Positions 6,113 to 12,652 of a stretch of DNA of 14,899 nucleotides are shown here, piece after piece; within the stretch, counting starts at the first letter, position 1, and every line of letters begins with the position of its first letter. The notes under the pieces were generated by a model. It had not been told where the DNA came from. It searched no databases and saw nothing but the letters and a program-made list of their open reading frames with translations. The stretch is taken from contig CAVJNL010000045.1 in NCBI GenBank assembly GCA_963650985.1, forward strand, positions 1 to 14,899, read 5' to 3'. The position numbers and the translations under genes are program-made. The stretch comes from Vescimonas sp963650985 (GTDB taxonomy: Bacteria > Bacillota > Clostridia > Oscillospirales > Oscillospiraceae).

Positions 6113-6907
6113 ATGTCCTACATTTTGGATTACGAGGGGAAAAATCTTGCATGTACAGTGCTGCGCATTGAGAGAAGCTCCATCCACGATGGAAGCGGAT
6201 TTCGCACGGTGGTGTTTTTCAAGGGCTGCCCCCTGCGCTGCCAGTGGTGCTCCACCCCGGAGAGCCAATCGTCTCAAATCGAAACAGCGCAAACGGAGGA
6301 TAAGACCTACGGCACGATCATGACTGTGGAGCAGATCCTCAAAGAAGTCCGCAAGGACATTCCCTTCTACTTTCACTCCGGCGGCGGCATGACCCTCTCC
6401 GGTGGAGAGGTGCTGGCCCAGCACACCGCCGCGGCGGCTCTGCTGCACCAGGCCCGACGGGAGGGCATCAACACCGCTATTGAGACCAGCTTTTTTGCCC
6501 CGGTGACGGCGGTGGACGAGGTGCTGCCCCATGTGCACACCGCGTTCGTGGACCTGAAGCTCTATGGCAAGGCCAAGCACCTGACCTACTGCGGTGTGGA
6601 GAACGGAAGCATTCTCTATAACCTGCTGCACACCAACGAAATGGAGTGGAGGGGCAAGCTGGTGGTGCGCATTCCGCTGATACCGGGGATCAACGACGAG
6701 CGAGCAGAGCTGGAGCAGATGGGCCGCTTCTGCGCGAAGCTCACGAAGCTGGACCATGTGCAGCTCCTGCCCTACCACAAGCTGGGCGTGGACACCTATC
6801 GCAAGCTGGGCCGGACCTACGCCCTGCCGGAGACCGCCGTACCTGCGGCGGAGCACGTGGAGGCCTGCCGGGCCATCATTCGGGAATACTTTCCAAGAGT
6901 TATTTGA
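6113..6907 (+). CDS. Glycyl radical enzyme activating protein (radical SAM), short form
   Basis: A 264-residue radical-SAM enzyme that should install the glycyl radical on Gly767 of the preceding protein, using S-adenosylmethionine and a [4Fe-4S] cluster. It has the activase signature IHDGSGFRTVVFFKGC followed by CX3CX2C (Cys39, Cys43, Cys46, then STPES). SGGE at 96-99 is the SAM-binding GGE motif, and VDLK lies further on. Unlike activases of most GCVE-type enzymes (about 300 residues or more), it lacks the ferredoxin-like insert with two extra cysteine clusters: after Cys46 the chain runs directly into the MTVEQILKEV helix. In this it resembles pyruvate formate-lyase activase. ATG 6113 is chosen for AGGAGG at 6097-6102; the in-frame ATG at 6062 lies inside the intercistronic hairpin. 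It starts 105 bp after the enzyme gene, and the regulator follows 37 bp later. Confidence 0.92.
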   Translation: MSYILDYEGKNLACTVLRIERSSIHDGSGFRTVVFFKGCPLRCQWCSTPESQSSQIETAQTEDKTYGTIMTVEQILKEVRKDIPFYFHSGGGMTLSGGEVLAQHTAAAALLHQARREGINTAIETSFFAPVTAVDEVLPHVHTAFVDLKLYGKAKHLTYCGVENGSILYNLLHTNEMEWRGKLVVRIPLIPGINDERAELEQMGRFCAKLTKLDHVQLLPYHKLGVDTYRKLGRTYALPETAVPAAEHVEACRAIIREYFPRVI

Positions 6908-6944
6908 GACGGCGAAAAAAGGCAAATATCGGGAGGAGAGCAAT

Positions 6945-7658
6945 ATGGTACAGAAACTGGACATTCAAGTGTATCACGAGTGCATGGGCATGCACGACCA
7001 CACCTATCCCCAGATCCTGGTGCCCCTGCAGGAGGCCATGACTATTTACATCGACGAGACGGTGTATCATGTGACGCCCCAGGAGCTGGTGCTGGTGCCT
7101 ACGGGCATGGCGCACCAGTGCAATTATCGGGGAAAGCTGCTGGTCATCAACCTGGTGGGGAGCCTGTCGGAAAAGCAGGACTCGGCGCTGCTGTCTTACC
7201 CGCTGGTGGTGTCTATGAAGGGGCAGATCCTGCAGCTGGTGGAGCTCATTCAGCAGGAACAGAAGCAGAATCCCCAGAGCAGCTCCATTCGCTATCTTTA
7301 CAGCTATCTCTACGGAAAACTCATTGAAAACTGCGCGGCGCCGTCTATCCGCTACATCGCCGAGCACTATGACCTGCCTATCACGGTGAATCAACTGGCG
7401 GAGATCGAGAACTACAACGCCACCTATTACAGCGACTGGTTCAAGCAGCAGACGGGGGTCTCCCCCAGTATGTATCTGCGCTGCATCCGCATCAGCCGCG
7501 CCAAGGAGCTGCTGGAGGAGACAAACTACACCGTCATGGACATCGCCGTGATGGTGGGATACAGCAGCAACTCCACCTTCACCCGGGCCTTCCACAGTAT
7601 CGTGGGCATGACGCCCAAGGAGTACAGGGAAAGCATTGGAATGGAGAATGCGGGATAA
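6945..7658 (+). CDS. AraC-family transcriptional regulator with N-terminal cupin domain
   Basis: A 237-residue DNA-binding regulator. Residues about 1-85 form a cupin-like sensor with clustered histidines (H11, H17, H19, H57). Residues 134-229 form the double helix-turn-helix of the AraC/XylS family: the first helix pair spans ITVNQLAEIENYNATYYSDWFKQQ, and the second includes TVMDIAVMVGYSSNSTFTRAF followed by G-x-TPKEYR. ATG 6945 is set by GGAGGAG at 6932-6938; a longer in-frame reading would overlap the activase coding sequence and has no ribosome site. It is last in the glycyl radical enzyme operon and ends at a clear terminator. Such proteins usually bind a small catabolic substrate and activate their own operon. 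The natural target is the repeat array at 3295-3610. The ligand is unknown, presumably the enzyme's substrate. Confidence 0.9.
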   Translation: MVQKLDIQVYHECMGMHDHTYPQILVPLQEAMTIYIDETVYHVTPQELVLVPTGMAHQCNYRGKLLVINLVGSLSEKQDSALLSYPLVVSMKGQILQLVELIQQEQKQNPQSSSIRYLYSYLYGKLIENCAAPSIRYIAEHYDLPITVNQLAEIENYNATYYSDWFKQQTGVSPSMYLRCIRISRAKELLEETNYTVMDIAVMVGYSSNSTFTRAFHSIVGMTPKEYRESIGMENAG

Positions 7659-7675
7659 ATGGAATGATAATAAAT

Positions 7676-7709
7676 AAAGAGGTGGGCCAATAGGGCCTGC
7701 CTCTTTTTT
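7676..7709 (+). terminator. Terminator of the glycyl radical enzyme operon
   Basis: AAAGAGG (7676-7682) pairs with CCTCTTT starting at 7700. GGCC pairs inside across a small internal mismatch, and six T residues close the structure. It lies 17 bp after the regulator's stop codon. Confidence 0.8.
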
Positions 7710-7738
7710 GATGGATCGAAGTCCGGGCAGTGGGGTTT

Positions 7739-7823
7739 GTAGGGACGGACGACTCTGTCCGCCCGGTGCGGTAGGGTTTCATGTGGTGCGGCGGGGCGGA
7801 CCGATGTGGGCATTGGCCCCTAC
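7739..7823. repeat. Dispersed intergenic palindromic repeat (GTAGGG...CCCTAC ends)
   Basis: An 85-bp non-coding element whose ends are an inverted repeat (GTAGGG at 7739-7744, CCCTAC at 7818-7823). Inside are two hairpins: CGGAC (7746-7750) with GTCCG (7757-7761), and CCGATG (7801-7806) with CATTGG (7811-7816, one G-U). The right end read on the minus strand, GTAGGGGCCAATGCCCAC, closely resembles a repeat common between genes in Oscillospiraceae. It carries no transposase, so it would be moved in trans or act as a REP/MITE-like element. Copy number cannot be checked inside one window. It sits between two convergent transcription units. Confidence 0.6.
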
Positions 7824-7849
7824 GGAGGGGCATTTTCCTGCAATATGGA

Positions 7850-7883
7850 AAACCGCCGGGGGTTTGTATATCCCCGGCGGTTT
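7850..7883 (-). terminator. Terminator of the alcohol dehydrogenase gene
   Basis: A perfect 12-bp stem, AAACCGCCGGGG (7850-7861) and CCCCGGCGGTTT (7872-7883), with a 10-nt loop. On the minus strand it is followed by TTTT; on the plus strand by TTT only. It lies 57 bp beyond the dehydrogenase stop and may also catch read-through from the regulator gene. Confidence 0.7.
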
Positions 7884-7940
7884 CCTGCTAAAGGAGTGGT
7901 TCGGAAAAGAAATAGGAATCGGTTGATTTAGGAGCGTGGC

Positions 7941-9125
7941 TTACAGGGCCATGCAGTAGATCTCGGCGGCGATCTCGGGGGTCAGCTTCACGAAGTTGCC
8001 GTGGTTGGGGGCGCCGTGGAACATATTCTCCACCATGACGGGGATGTCCTCTTCCTTGCCGCCCAGCTCGCTGATAGTGGCGGGCATGTTCAGGTCGTTC
8101 ATGAACTGACGGACGCAGCGAATGCCTTCCATGGCGGTGACTTCGGGATGCTCGAAATCGTTCTGGCAGCCGAAGACGCGGGTGGCGAACTTGACGAACA
8201 GCTCCGGGCCGTTGGCCTTCATGGCGTACTCCATCCAATAGGGGAACAGGAGGGCCAGGCCGGCGCCGTGAGAGGCACCGTAGAGAATGCCGATCTCGTT
8301 ATCCATGTGGTGGGTGCCCCAATCCTGGGCGCGGCCCACGCCGGTGCTGTTATTTTGGGCGACCATGGCGGCCCACATAATGTTGGCCCGGGCTTCATAG
8401 TCGTTGGGGTTCTTCATGACGCGGCGGCCTTCCTTGATGATGGTCAGCATGACGGCCTCCAGCATACGGTCGGTGAGCTCGCAGTCCTTGGTGTGGGAGA
8501 AATAGCGCTCCAGGCAGTGGGCGAAGATGTCGGCCAGGCCGCTGGCGGTCTGGTAAGGGGGCAGGGTCATCATCAGCTCGGGGTTCATGATGGCGAACAG
8601 GGGGCGCAGAATATCGCCGTCGGCGCAGCGCTTATACTGATGGCCGTCCTCGGTGACGAGAGTCACCACGGAGTCGGTGGAACCCTCGGAGCCGGAGGCG
8701 GCGATGGTGACCACGCAGCCAACGGGCAGAGCCTCGGTGACGGGGCCCTTCTTGCCGCAGTAGAAATCCCAAAAGTCGCCGTCGTACTTCACGCCCAGGG
8801 CGATGCCCTTAGCGGAGTCCATGACGGAGCCGCCGCCGATGGCCAAAACGAAGTCTACGCCTTCCTTCTTAGCCAGCTCGATGCCCTCATACACCAGGTC
8901 GGCGTGGGGGCTGGCCTTGACGCCGCCCAGCTCAACATGGGCGATACCCTCGGCGTCCAAAGAAGCCTTCACACGGTCCAGCAGGCCGCTGCGCTTGACG
9001 CTGCCGCCGCCGAAGTGAATGAGGACCTTGTGGCCGCCGTATTTTTTCACATACTTGCCGGTTTCGTTCTCGGTGCCCTTGCCAAAGGCAAAATAGGTGG
9101 GGCTATAAAAAGTAAAATTATCCAT
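7941..9125 (-). CDS. Iron/zinc-type (group III) alcohol dehydrogenase, YqhD/butanol dehydrogenase-like
   Basis: A 394-residue NAD(P)H-dependent alcohol dehydrogenase that reduces aldehydes to alcohols in the cytoplasm. Two cofactor motifs are seen: GGGSVKRSG from residue 39, as in the YqhD/BDH branch, and GGGSVMDSAK at 97-106. The metal ligands are Asp199, His203, His272 and His286. Their spacing (4, 69 and 14) equals that known for E. coli YqhD (D194, H198, H267, H281). The start at 9125 is set by AGGAGG at 9136-9131, five bases before the ATG; an upstream in-frame ATG at 9140 lies too early, before that site. It is convergent with the glycyl radical enzyme operon and divergent from the TPR gene. 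It could reduce an aldehyde made by the glycyl radical enzyme, but broad-range aldehyde reduction in fermentation is equally likely. Confidence 0.92.
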   Translation of the reverse strand: MDNFTFYSPTYFAFGKGTENETGKYVKKYGGHKVLIHFGGGSVKRSGLLDRVKASLDAEGIAHVELGGVKASPHADLVYEGIELAKKEGVDFVLAIGGGSVMDSAKGIALGVKYDGDFWDFYCGKKGPVTEALPVGCVVTIAASGSEGSTDSVVTLVTEDGHQYKRCADGDILRPLFAIMNPELMMTLPPYQTASGLADIFAHCLERYFSHTKDCELTDRMLEAVMLTIIKEGRRVMKNPNDYEARANIMWAAMVAQNNSTGVGRAQDWGTHHMDNEIGILYGASHGAGLALLFPYWMEYAMKANGPELFVKFATRVFGCQNDFEHPEVTAMEGIRCVRQFMNDLNMPATISELGGKEEDIPVMVENMFHGAPNHGNFVKLTPEIAAEIYCMAL

Positions 9126-9357
9126 AGTGACCTCCTGCAATTCTTTTGTCCGGGCGGCGTACAGGGCGCCACCGGCTGAGTTTATTGTACCGTGCCGGGG
9201 CGGGAAAGAATGTGCCTTTCCTCTCCTGTTTTTTGCCGCATCTCACCTTTCTGCGCCCCACTGTGCCGCAAGCGGCAAAGTTCATAAGAGACACAGCAAA
9301 TCATGGGTCGGTTTTTTGCGGTATAATCTTGCCAGTACAATGGAAGGAGGGAGCGCT
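9126..9357. promoter_or_regulatory. Divergent promoter region of the alcohol dehydrogenase and TPR genes
   Basis: For the plus-strand TPR gene, a perfect TATAAT lies at 9322-9327, giving a start near 9334 and a short leader; no good -35 is seen. For the minus-strand dehydrogenase, TACAAT (9189 down to 9184) is the best -10. Between them is a 14-bp dyad, TGCCGC-AA-GCGGCA (9264-9277). Another half-site, TGCCGCA, lies 30 bp to its left (9234-9240), and a related inverted TTGCGG overlaps the TPR promoter spacer (9316-9321). These are candidate operator sites for one regulator. The 12-mer TTTTTTGCCGCA at 9229-9240 also occurs upstream of the glycyl radical enzyme (3405-3416). Confidence 0.5.
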
Positions 9358-10296
9358 ATGAAGGACCGCATGGACCGATTCTATGAGCAGCTTGGCTCCC
9401 GCTGCTGCAGCAATGACCCGGTGGGCGTGGAGAATTTTCTGCTGCAGTGCATTGAGTTGAACGATCCGGATGAGGACGCGGAATATATGGTGACAGTGTG
9501 CGGGGAGCTGGGGAGCTTTTACCGGGGCTGCGAGCAGTACGACCACTCCCTGGCCGCCTTTGAGCGGGCCAAGACGGTGGCGGAAAAGGCCGGGGCCGCC
9601 GACTCTACCCTCTATGCGTCCACCCTGAACAACATGGCCGGGACCTACCGGCTCATGGGCGACTACGGAAGGGCCATCGACCTCTATTTGCAGGCGAGGA
9701 AGATCTATCACAATGTCTGCGGGCGGGCCAGCGCCCCCTATATTGGGTCCCTGAATAACCTCTCTTTGGCCTATCGGGAGGACGGGCAGAACGCCATGGC
9801 CCTCTCCTGCCTGGAGGAGGCGGTGGAGCTCATCGACCTGACGCCGCAGCTGCAGTTTACCCTGGGGGCCACTTACAGCAACCTGGCTACCCTGCACTAC
9901 GCCGAGGGGGACCGGGAGCAGGCGCTGCGGTGCATGAACCGGGCCTTGCAGGCATATGAAAAGTGCCCCTACGACGACCGCTGGCACTATGTGGACGCAC
10001 TGAAGAGCATGGGTGGCATCCTCTACGCCCTGGGCAGCTACTGGCAAGCGGCGTCCCTGTACCGAAAGGCGGCCTCCTACACCTTACAGTCCGGCGGCAA
10101 GACCCTGGAATACGCCGCCCTGTGCCAGCACATCCGCTGGTGCTGTGAGGGGCAGGGCCGGCCCGACCAGGGCATCGTGCCCCTGAAGGAGGCCATAGAG
10201 ACCTATACGAAAATTCTCGGCGAGGAACACGAGCGCACCCGGGCCGCTATGGACGACCTGGCGCACCTGCGTCTGAAAGCCGCCGGAGGGGAGTGA
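9358..10296 (+). CDS. Tetratricopeptide repeat (TPR) protein
   Basis: A 312-residue soluble protein built largely of helix-turn-helix TPR units, which mediate protein-protein contacts. Repeats are visible as AYMVTVCGELGSFYRGCEQYDHSLAAFERA-type units, including TLNNMAGTYRLMGDYGRAI, SLNNLSLAYREDGQNAMAL, TYSNLATLHYAEGDREQAL and a less regular ALKSMGGILYALGSYWQAA, spaced 40-46 residues apart. There is no signal peptide, membrane segment or enzymatic motif. ATG 9358 has AAGGAGG at 9344-9350. It ends only 6 bp before the UvrA-like gene, so the two are surely co-transcribed and probably translationally coupled. This suggests it partners or regulates that ATPase, though TPR genes also occur by chance in operons. 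Its specific role is unknown. Confidence 0.85.
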   Translation: MKDRMDRFYEQLGSRCCSNDPVGVENFLLQCIELNDPDEDAEYMVTVCGELGSFYRGCEQYDHSLAAFERAKTVAEKAGAADSTLYASTLNNMAGTYRLMGDYGRAIDLYLQARKIYHNVCGRASAPYIGSLNNLSLAYREDGQNAMALSCLEEAVELIDLTPQLQFTLGATYSNLATLHYAEGDREQALRCMNRALQAYEKCPYDDRWHYVDALKSMGGILYALGSYWQAASLYRKAASYTLQSGGKTLEYAALCQHIRWCCEGQGRPDQGIVPLKEAIETYTKILGEEHERTRAAMDDLAHLRLKAAGGE

Positions 10297-10302
10297 GCGA
10301 AC

Positions 10303-12576
10303 ATGGACGAACGCGGTTGGATCGAAATAACCGGCGCGGCGGAGAACAACCTGAAAAAGCTATGCCTGCGCATTCCCAAGGAGCGGCTGGTGGTGCTGAC
10401 GGGGGTATCCGGGTCCGGGAAAAGCTCCCTGGCCTTTGACACCATCGCCCAGGAGAGCCGCCGACAGTGGCAGGAGACGCTGCCCCTCTACCTGCGCAGC
10501 CGCATGCCCCACCACAAGAGGCCGGAGGTGGAGTCCATACAGGGGCTGACCCCCTGCGTGGTGGTGGATCAGAAGCCCATGGGAGCCAATGCCCGGTCCA
10601 CCGTGGGCACGGCATCGGACATTGCGCCGCTGATCCGGATGCTGTTTTCCCGGGTGGGGCAGCCCAGCGCGGGCGGGTCCATGGCCTATTCCTTTAACCA
10701 TCCCCGGGGCATGTGCCCGGTGTGTACCGGCCTGGGCCAGGAGACGGCCCTGGACGAGGAGGCCATGTTCGACCGAGACAAGAGCATCAATGAGGGGGCC
10801 ATCCGCTTTTCCCAGTTCTCCGGCGGGAGCTGGCAGAGCATTTATTTCACCAACAATCCCTATCTGGACCCGGACAAAAAGCTGCGGGACTTCACGGACG
10901 AGGAGTGGTGTGTGCTGCGCATCGGCACCCGGGAGCCGCTGATCATTGACCATATTTACAAGAACACCGGGCAGGTCTCCCACCTGCCCTACGAGGGCGT
11001 TGTGACCCGATTCAACCGGCTGTATAAAAACCGGGACATCGGGGGACTGAAAAAGAGCGTGCAGGAGGAGGCTCTGCGTCTCATGTGCCGCCGCCCCTGC
11101 CCGGCCTGCGGCGGAAGCGGGCTGAACCCCGCCGCTCTGGCCTCGCGGATCAACGGCTACAACATCGTGGACTACAACGACATGCAGGTGTCGGACCTGG
11201 TGGGGGTGCTGGAGGACATTCGGGACCCCCTGGGGGCGTCCCTGGCACGGCAGATTTTGGTAGGACTGCGGGCCATGGTGCGGGTGGGCCTGGGCTACCT
11301 GACCCTCTCCCGGCGGACGGACACCCTGTCCGGCGGCGAATTGCAAAGGCTTAAAATGGTGCGCCACCTGGGCAGCAGCCTCACCAACATCACCTATATT
11401 TTCGACGAGCCCACCGCGGGACTGCACCCGGCGGATGTGCGGCGTATCTGCGACCTTTTGCAGCAGCTGCGGGACCAGCACAATACCGTTTTGGTGGTGG
11501 AGCACGACCGGCAGGTCATCGGCCTGGCGGACCACATCATTGAGCTGGGGCCCCTGGCGGGCAGCCAGGGCGGTGAGCTGGTATTCCAGGGCACGCCGGA
11601 CGAGCTGCGGGCGGCGGGGACCCTGACGGCCCAGATGCTGGCCCGGGGCGTGACCCTCAACACCTCTCCCCTGCCCTGGTCAGAATGCTTCCCGGTGGAA
11701 AACGCCTGCGTACACAACCTGAAAAATGTGTCGGTGGACTTTCCCAAGGGGGGTTTGACGGCGGTGACGGGCGTAGCCGGGTCGGGCAAGAGCAGCCTCA
11801 CCTGCCGCGCCTTTGTGCAGCGCTATCCCGACGCCATTCTCATCAGCCAGTCCCCGGTGGGCACCACCAGCCGCTCCACCCCCGCCACCTATACGGGGGT
11901 CATGGACGAGATCCGCAAGGACTTTGCCAAGGCCAACGGCATCAGCGCCCAGTGGTTCAGCTTTAACTCCAAGGGCGGGTGCCCCGTGTGCAAGGGCAAG
12001 GGGGAAATTATGCCCGAGGTGGCCTTTGCCGACCCGGTGGCCATCCCCTGCGAGGAGTGCGGCGGGCGGCGCTACAACCCCACGGCGCTTAGCTACACCT
12101 ACCGGGGCCAGACCATCGAGAGCGTGCTGTCCATGACGGTGACGGAGGCGCTGCAATTCTTCACCCGCAGGCAGATCACTGATCCCTTGCAGCTTTTGCA
12201 GGAGGTGGGCCTGGGCTACATGACCCTGGGGCAGCCCCTGAGCACCCTCTCCGGCGGCGAGGTGCAGCGGCTGAAGCTGGCCAGCGAGCTGACGAAGAGC
12301 GGAAACATCTACATCTTTGACGAGCCCACCACAGGCCTGCACCACAGCGATGTGCAGCAGCTTCTGCGGCTCCTGCGGCGGCTGGTGGACCAGGGGAACA
12401 CGGTGATCGTGGTGGAGCACCGGCTGGAGGTGGTGGCCCAGGCGGACTGGATCATCGACATGGGCCCCGGCGCGGGAGACAAAGGCGGCCAGGTTGTGTT
12501 CACAGGCCCCCCGGAAGCGCTGGCAAAGTGCGAAGCCTCTGAAACAGGACGCTTCCTGCGGGAGAGTGTTTCGTGA
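10303..12576 (+). CDS. UvrA-like ABC ATPase lacking the UvrB-binding insert (UvrA2/DrrC type)
   Basis: A 757-residue cytoplasmic twin ABC ATPase of the UvrA family, about 180 residues shorter than the repair protein UvrA. Half one: Walker A GVSGSGKSS (34-42), C138-x2-C141, C266-x2-C269, signature LSGGE (342-346) and Walker B with DEP (368-370). Half two: Walker A GVAGSGKSS (490-498), a zinc finger C560-x2-C563-x19-C583-x2-C586, LSGGE (649-653) and DEP (673-675). The chain goes from the RSTVG segment straight to SFNHPRGMCPVC, so the UvrB-binding domain and its CPxCG pair are missing. Related short UvrA2/DrrC proteins protect against DNA-binding drugs or remove lesions without the usual UvrBC partnership. 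All ATPase residues look intact. The ATG follows GGAGGGGAG (from about 10285) and lies 6 bp after the TPR gene. Confidence 0.9.
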   Translation: MDERGWIEITGAAENNLKKLCLRIPKERLVVLTGVSGSGKSSLAFDTIAQESRRQWQETLPLYLRSRMPHHKRPEVESIQGLTPCVVVDQKPMGANARSTVGTASDIAPLIRMLFSRVGQPSAGGSMAYSFNHPRGMCPVCTGLGQETALDEEAMFDRDKSINEGAIRFSQFSGGSWQSIYFTNNPYLDPDKKLRDFTDEEWCVLRIGTREPLIIDHIYKNTGQVSHLPYEGVVTRFNRLYKNRDIGGLKKSVQEEALRLMCRRPCPACGGSGLNPAALASRINGYNIVDYNDMQVSDLVGVLEDIRDPLGASLARQILVGLRAMVRVGLGYLTLSRRTDTLSGGELQRLKMVRHLGSSLTNITYIFDEPTAGLHPADVRRICDLLQQLRDQHNTVLVVEHDRQVIGLADHIIELGPLAGSQGGELVFQGTPDELRAAGTLTAQMLARGVTLNTSPLPWSECFPVENACVHNLKNVSVDFPKGGLTAVTGVAGSGKSSLTCRAFVQRYPDAILISQSPVGTTSRSTPATYTGVMDEIRKDFAKANGISAQWFSFNSKGGCPVCKGKGEIMPEVAFADPVAIPCEECGGRRYNPTALSYTYRGQTIESVLSMTVTEALQFFTRRQITDPLQLLQEVGLGYMTLGQPLSTLSGGEVQRLKLASELTKSGNIYIFDEPTTGLHHSDVQQLLRLLRRLVDQGNTVIVVEHRLEVVAQADWIIDMGPGAGDKGGQVVFTGPPEALAKCEASETGRFLRESVS

Positions 12577-12601
12577 ATGGGGATATTTGAATAAGTATAG
12601 C

Positions 12602-12628
12602 AAAACCTCCGGCGGGGCCGGAGGTTTT
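12602..12628. terminator. Bidirectional terminator between the UvrA-like and surface protein genes
   Basis: A perfect 12-bp stem, AAAACCTCCGGC (12602-12613) and GCCGGAGGTTTT (12617-12628), with a 3-nt loop. Each strand ends the stem with four T residues. It serves both convergent genes: the UvrA-like gene ends at 12576 and the surface protein gene at 12653. Confidence 0.85.
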
Positions 12629-12652
12629 GTGTTTGCTTTGGAATTTTATTTT

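Noticed and set aside
5369..6964. A 531-codon minus-strand frame covering the end of the enzyme gene and all of the activase gene
   Set aside because: It is antisense to two genes with catalytic motifs and has no recognisable domain of its own.
3611..7658. A microcompartment-linked choline or propanediol system
   Set aside because: No shell protein genes are in the window and the enzyme lacks the N-terminal targeting extension.
7708..7926. A 72-codon plus-strand frame between the regulator and alcohol dehydrogenase genes
   Set aside because: It lies over the palindromic repeat and a terminator stem and lacks a ribosome site.
8001..9179. A 392-codon plus-strand frame opposite the alcohol dehydrogenase gene
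   Set aside because: The minus strand encodes a full set of metal ligands and cofactor motifs with a good ribosome site; the plus frame is a shadow.
10360..11535. A long minus-strand frame opposite the UvrA-like gene
   Set aside because: It is antisense to intact Walker and signature motifs and has no ribosome binding site.
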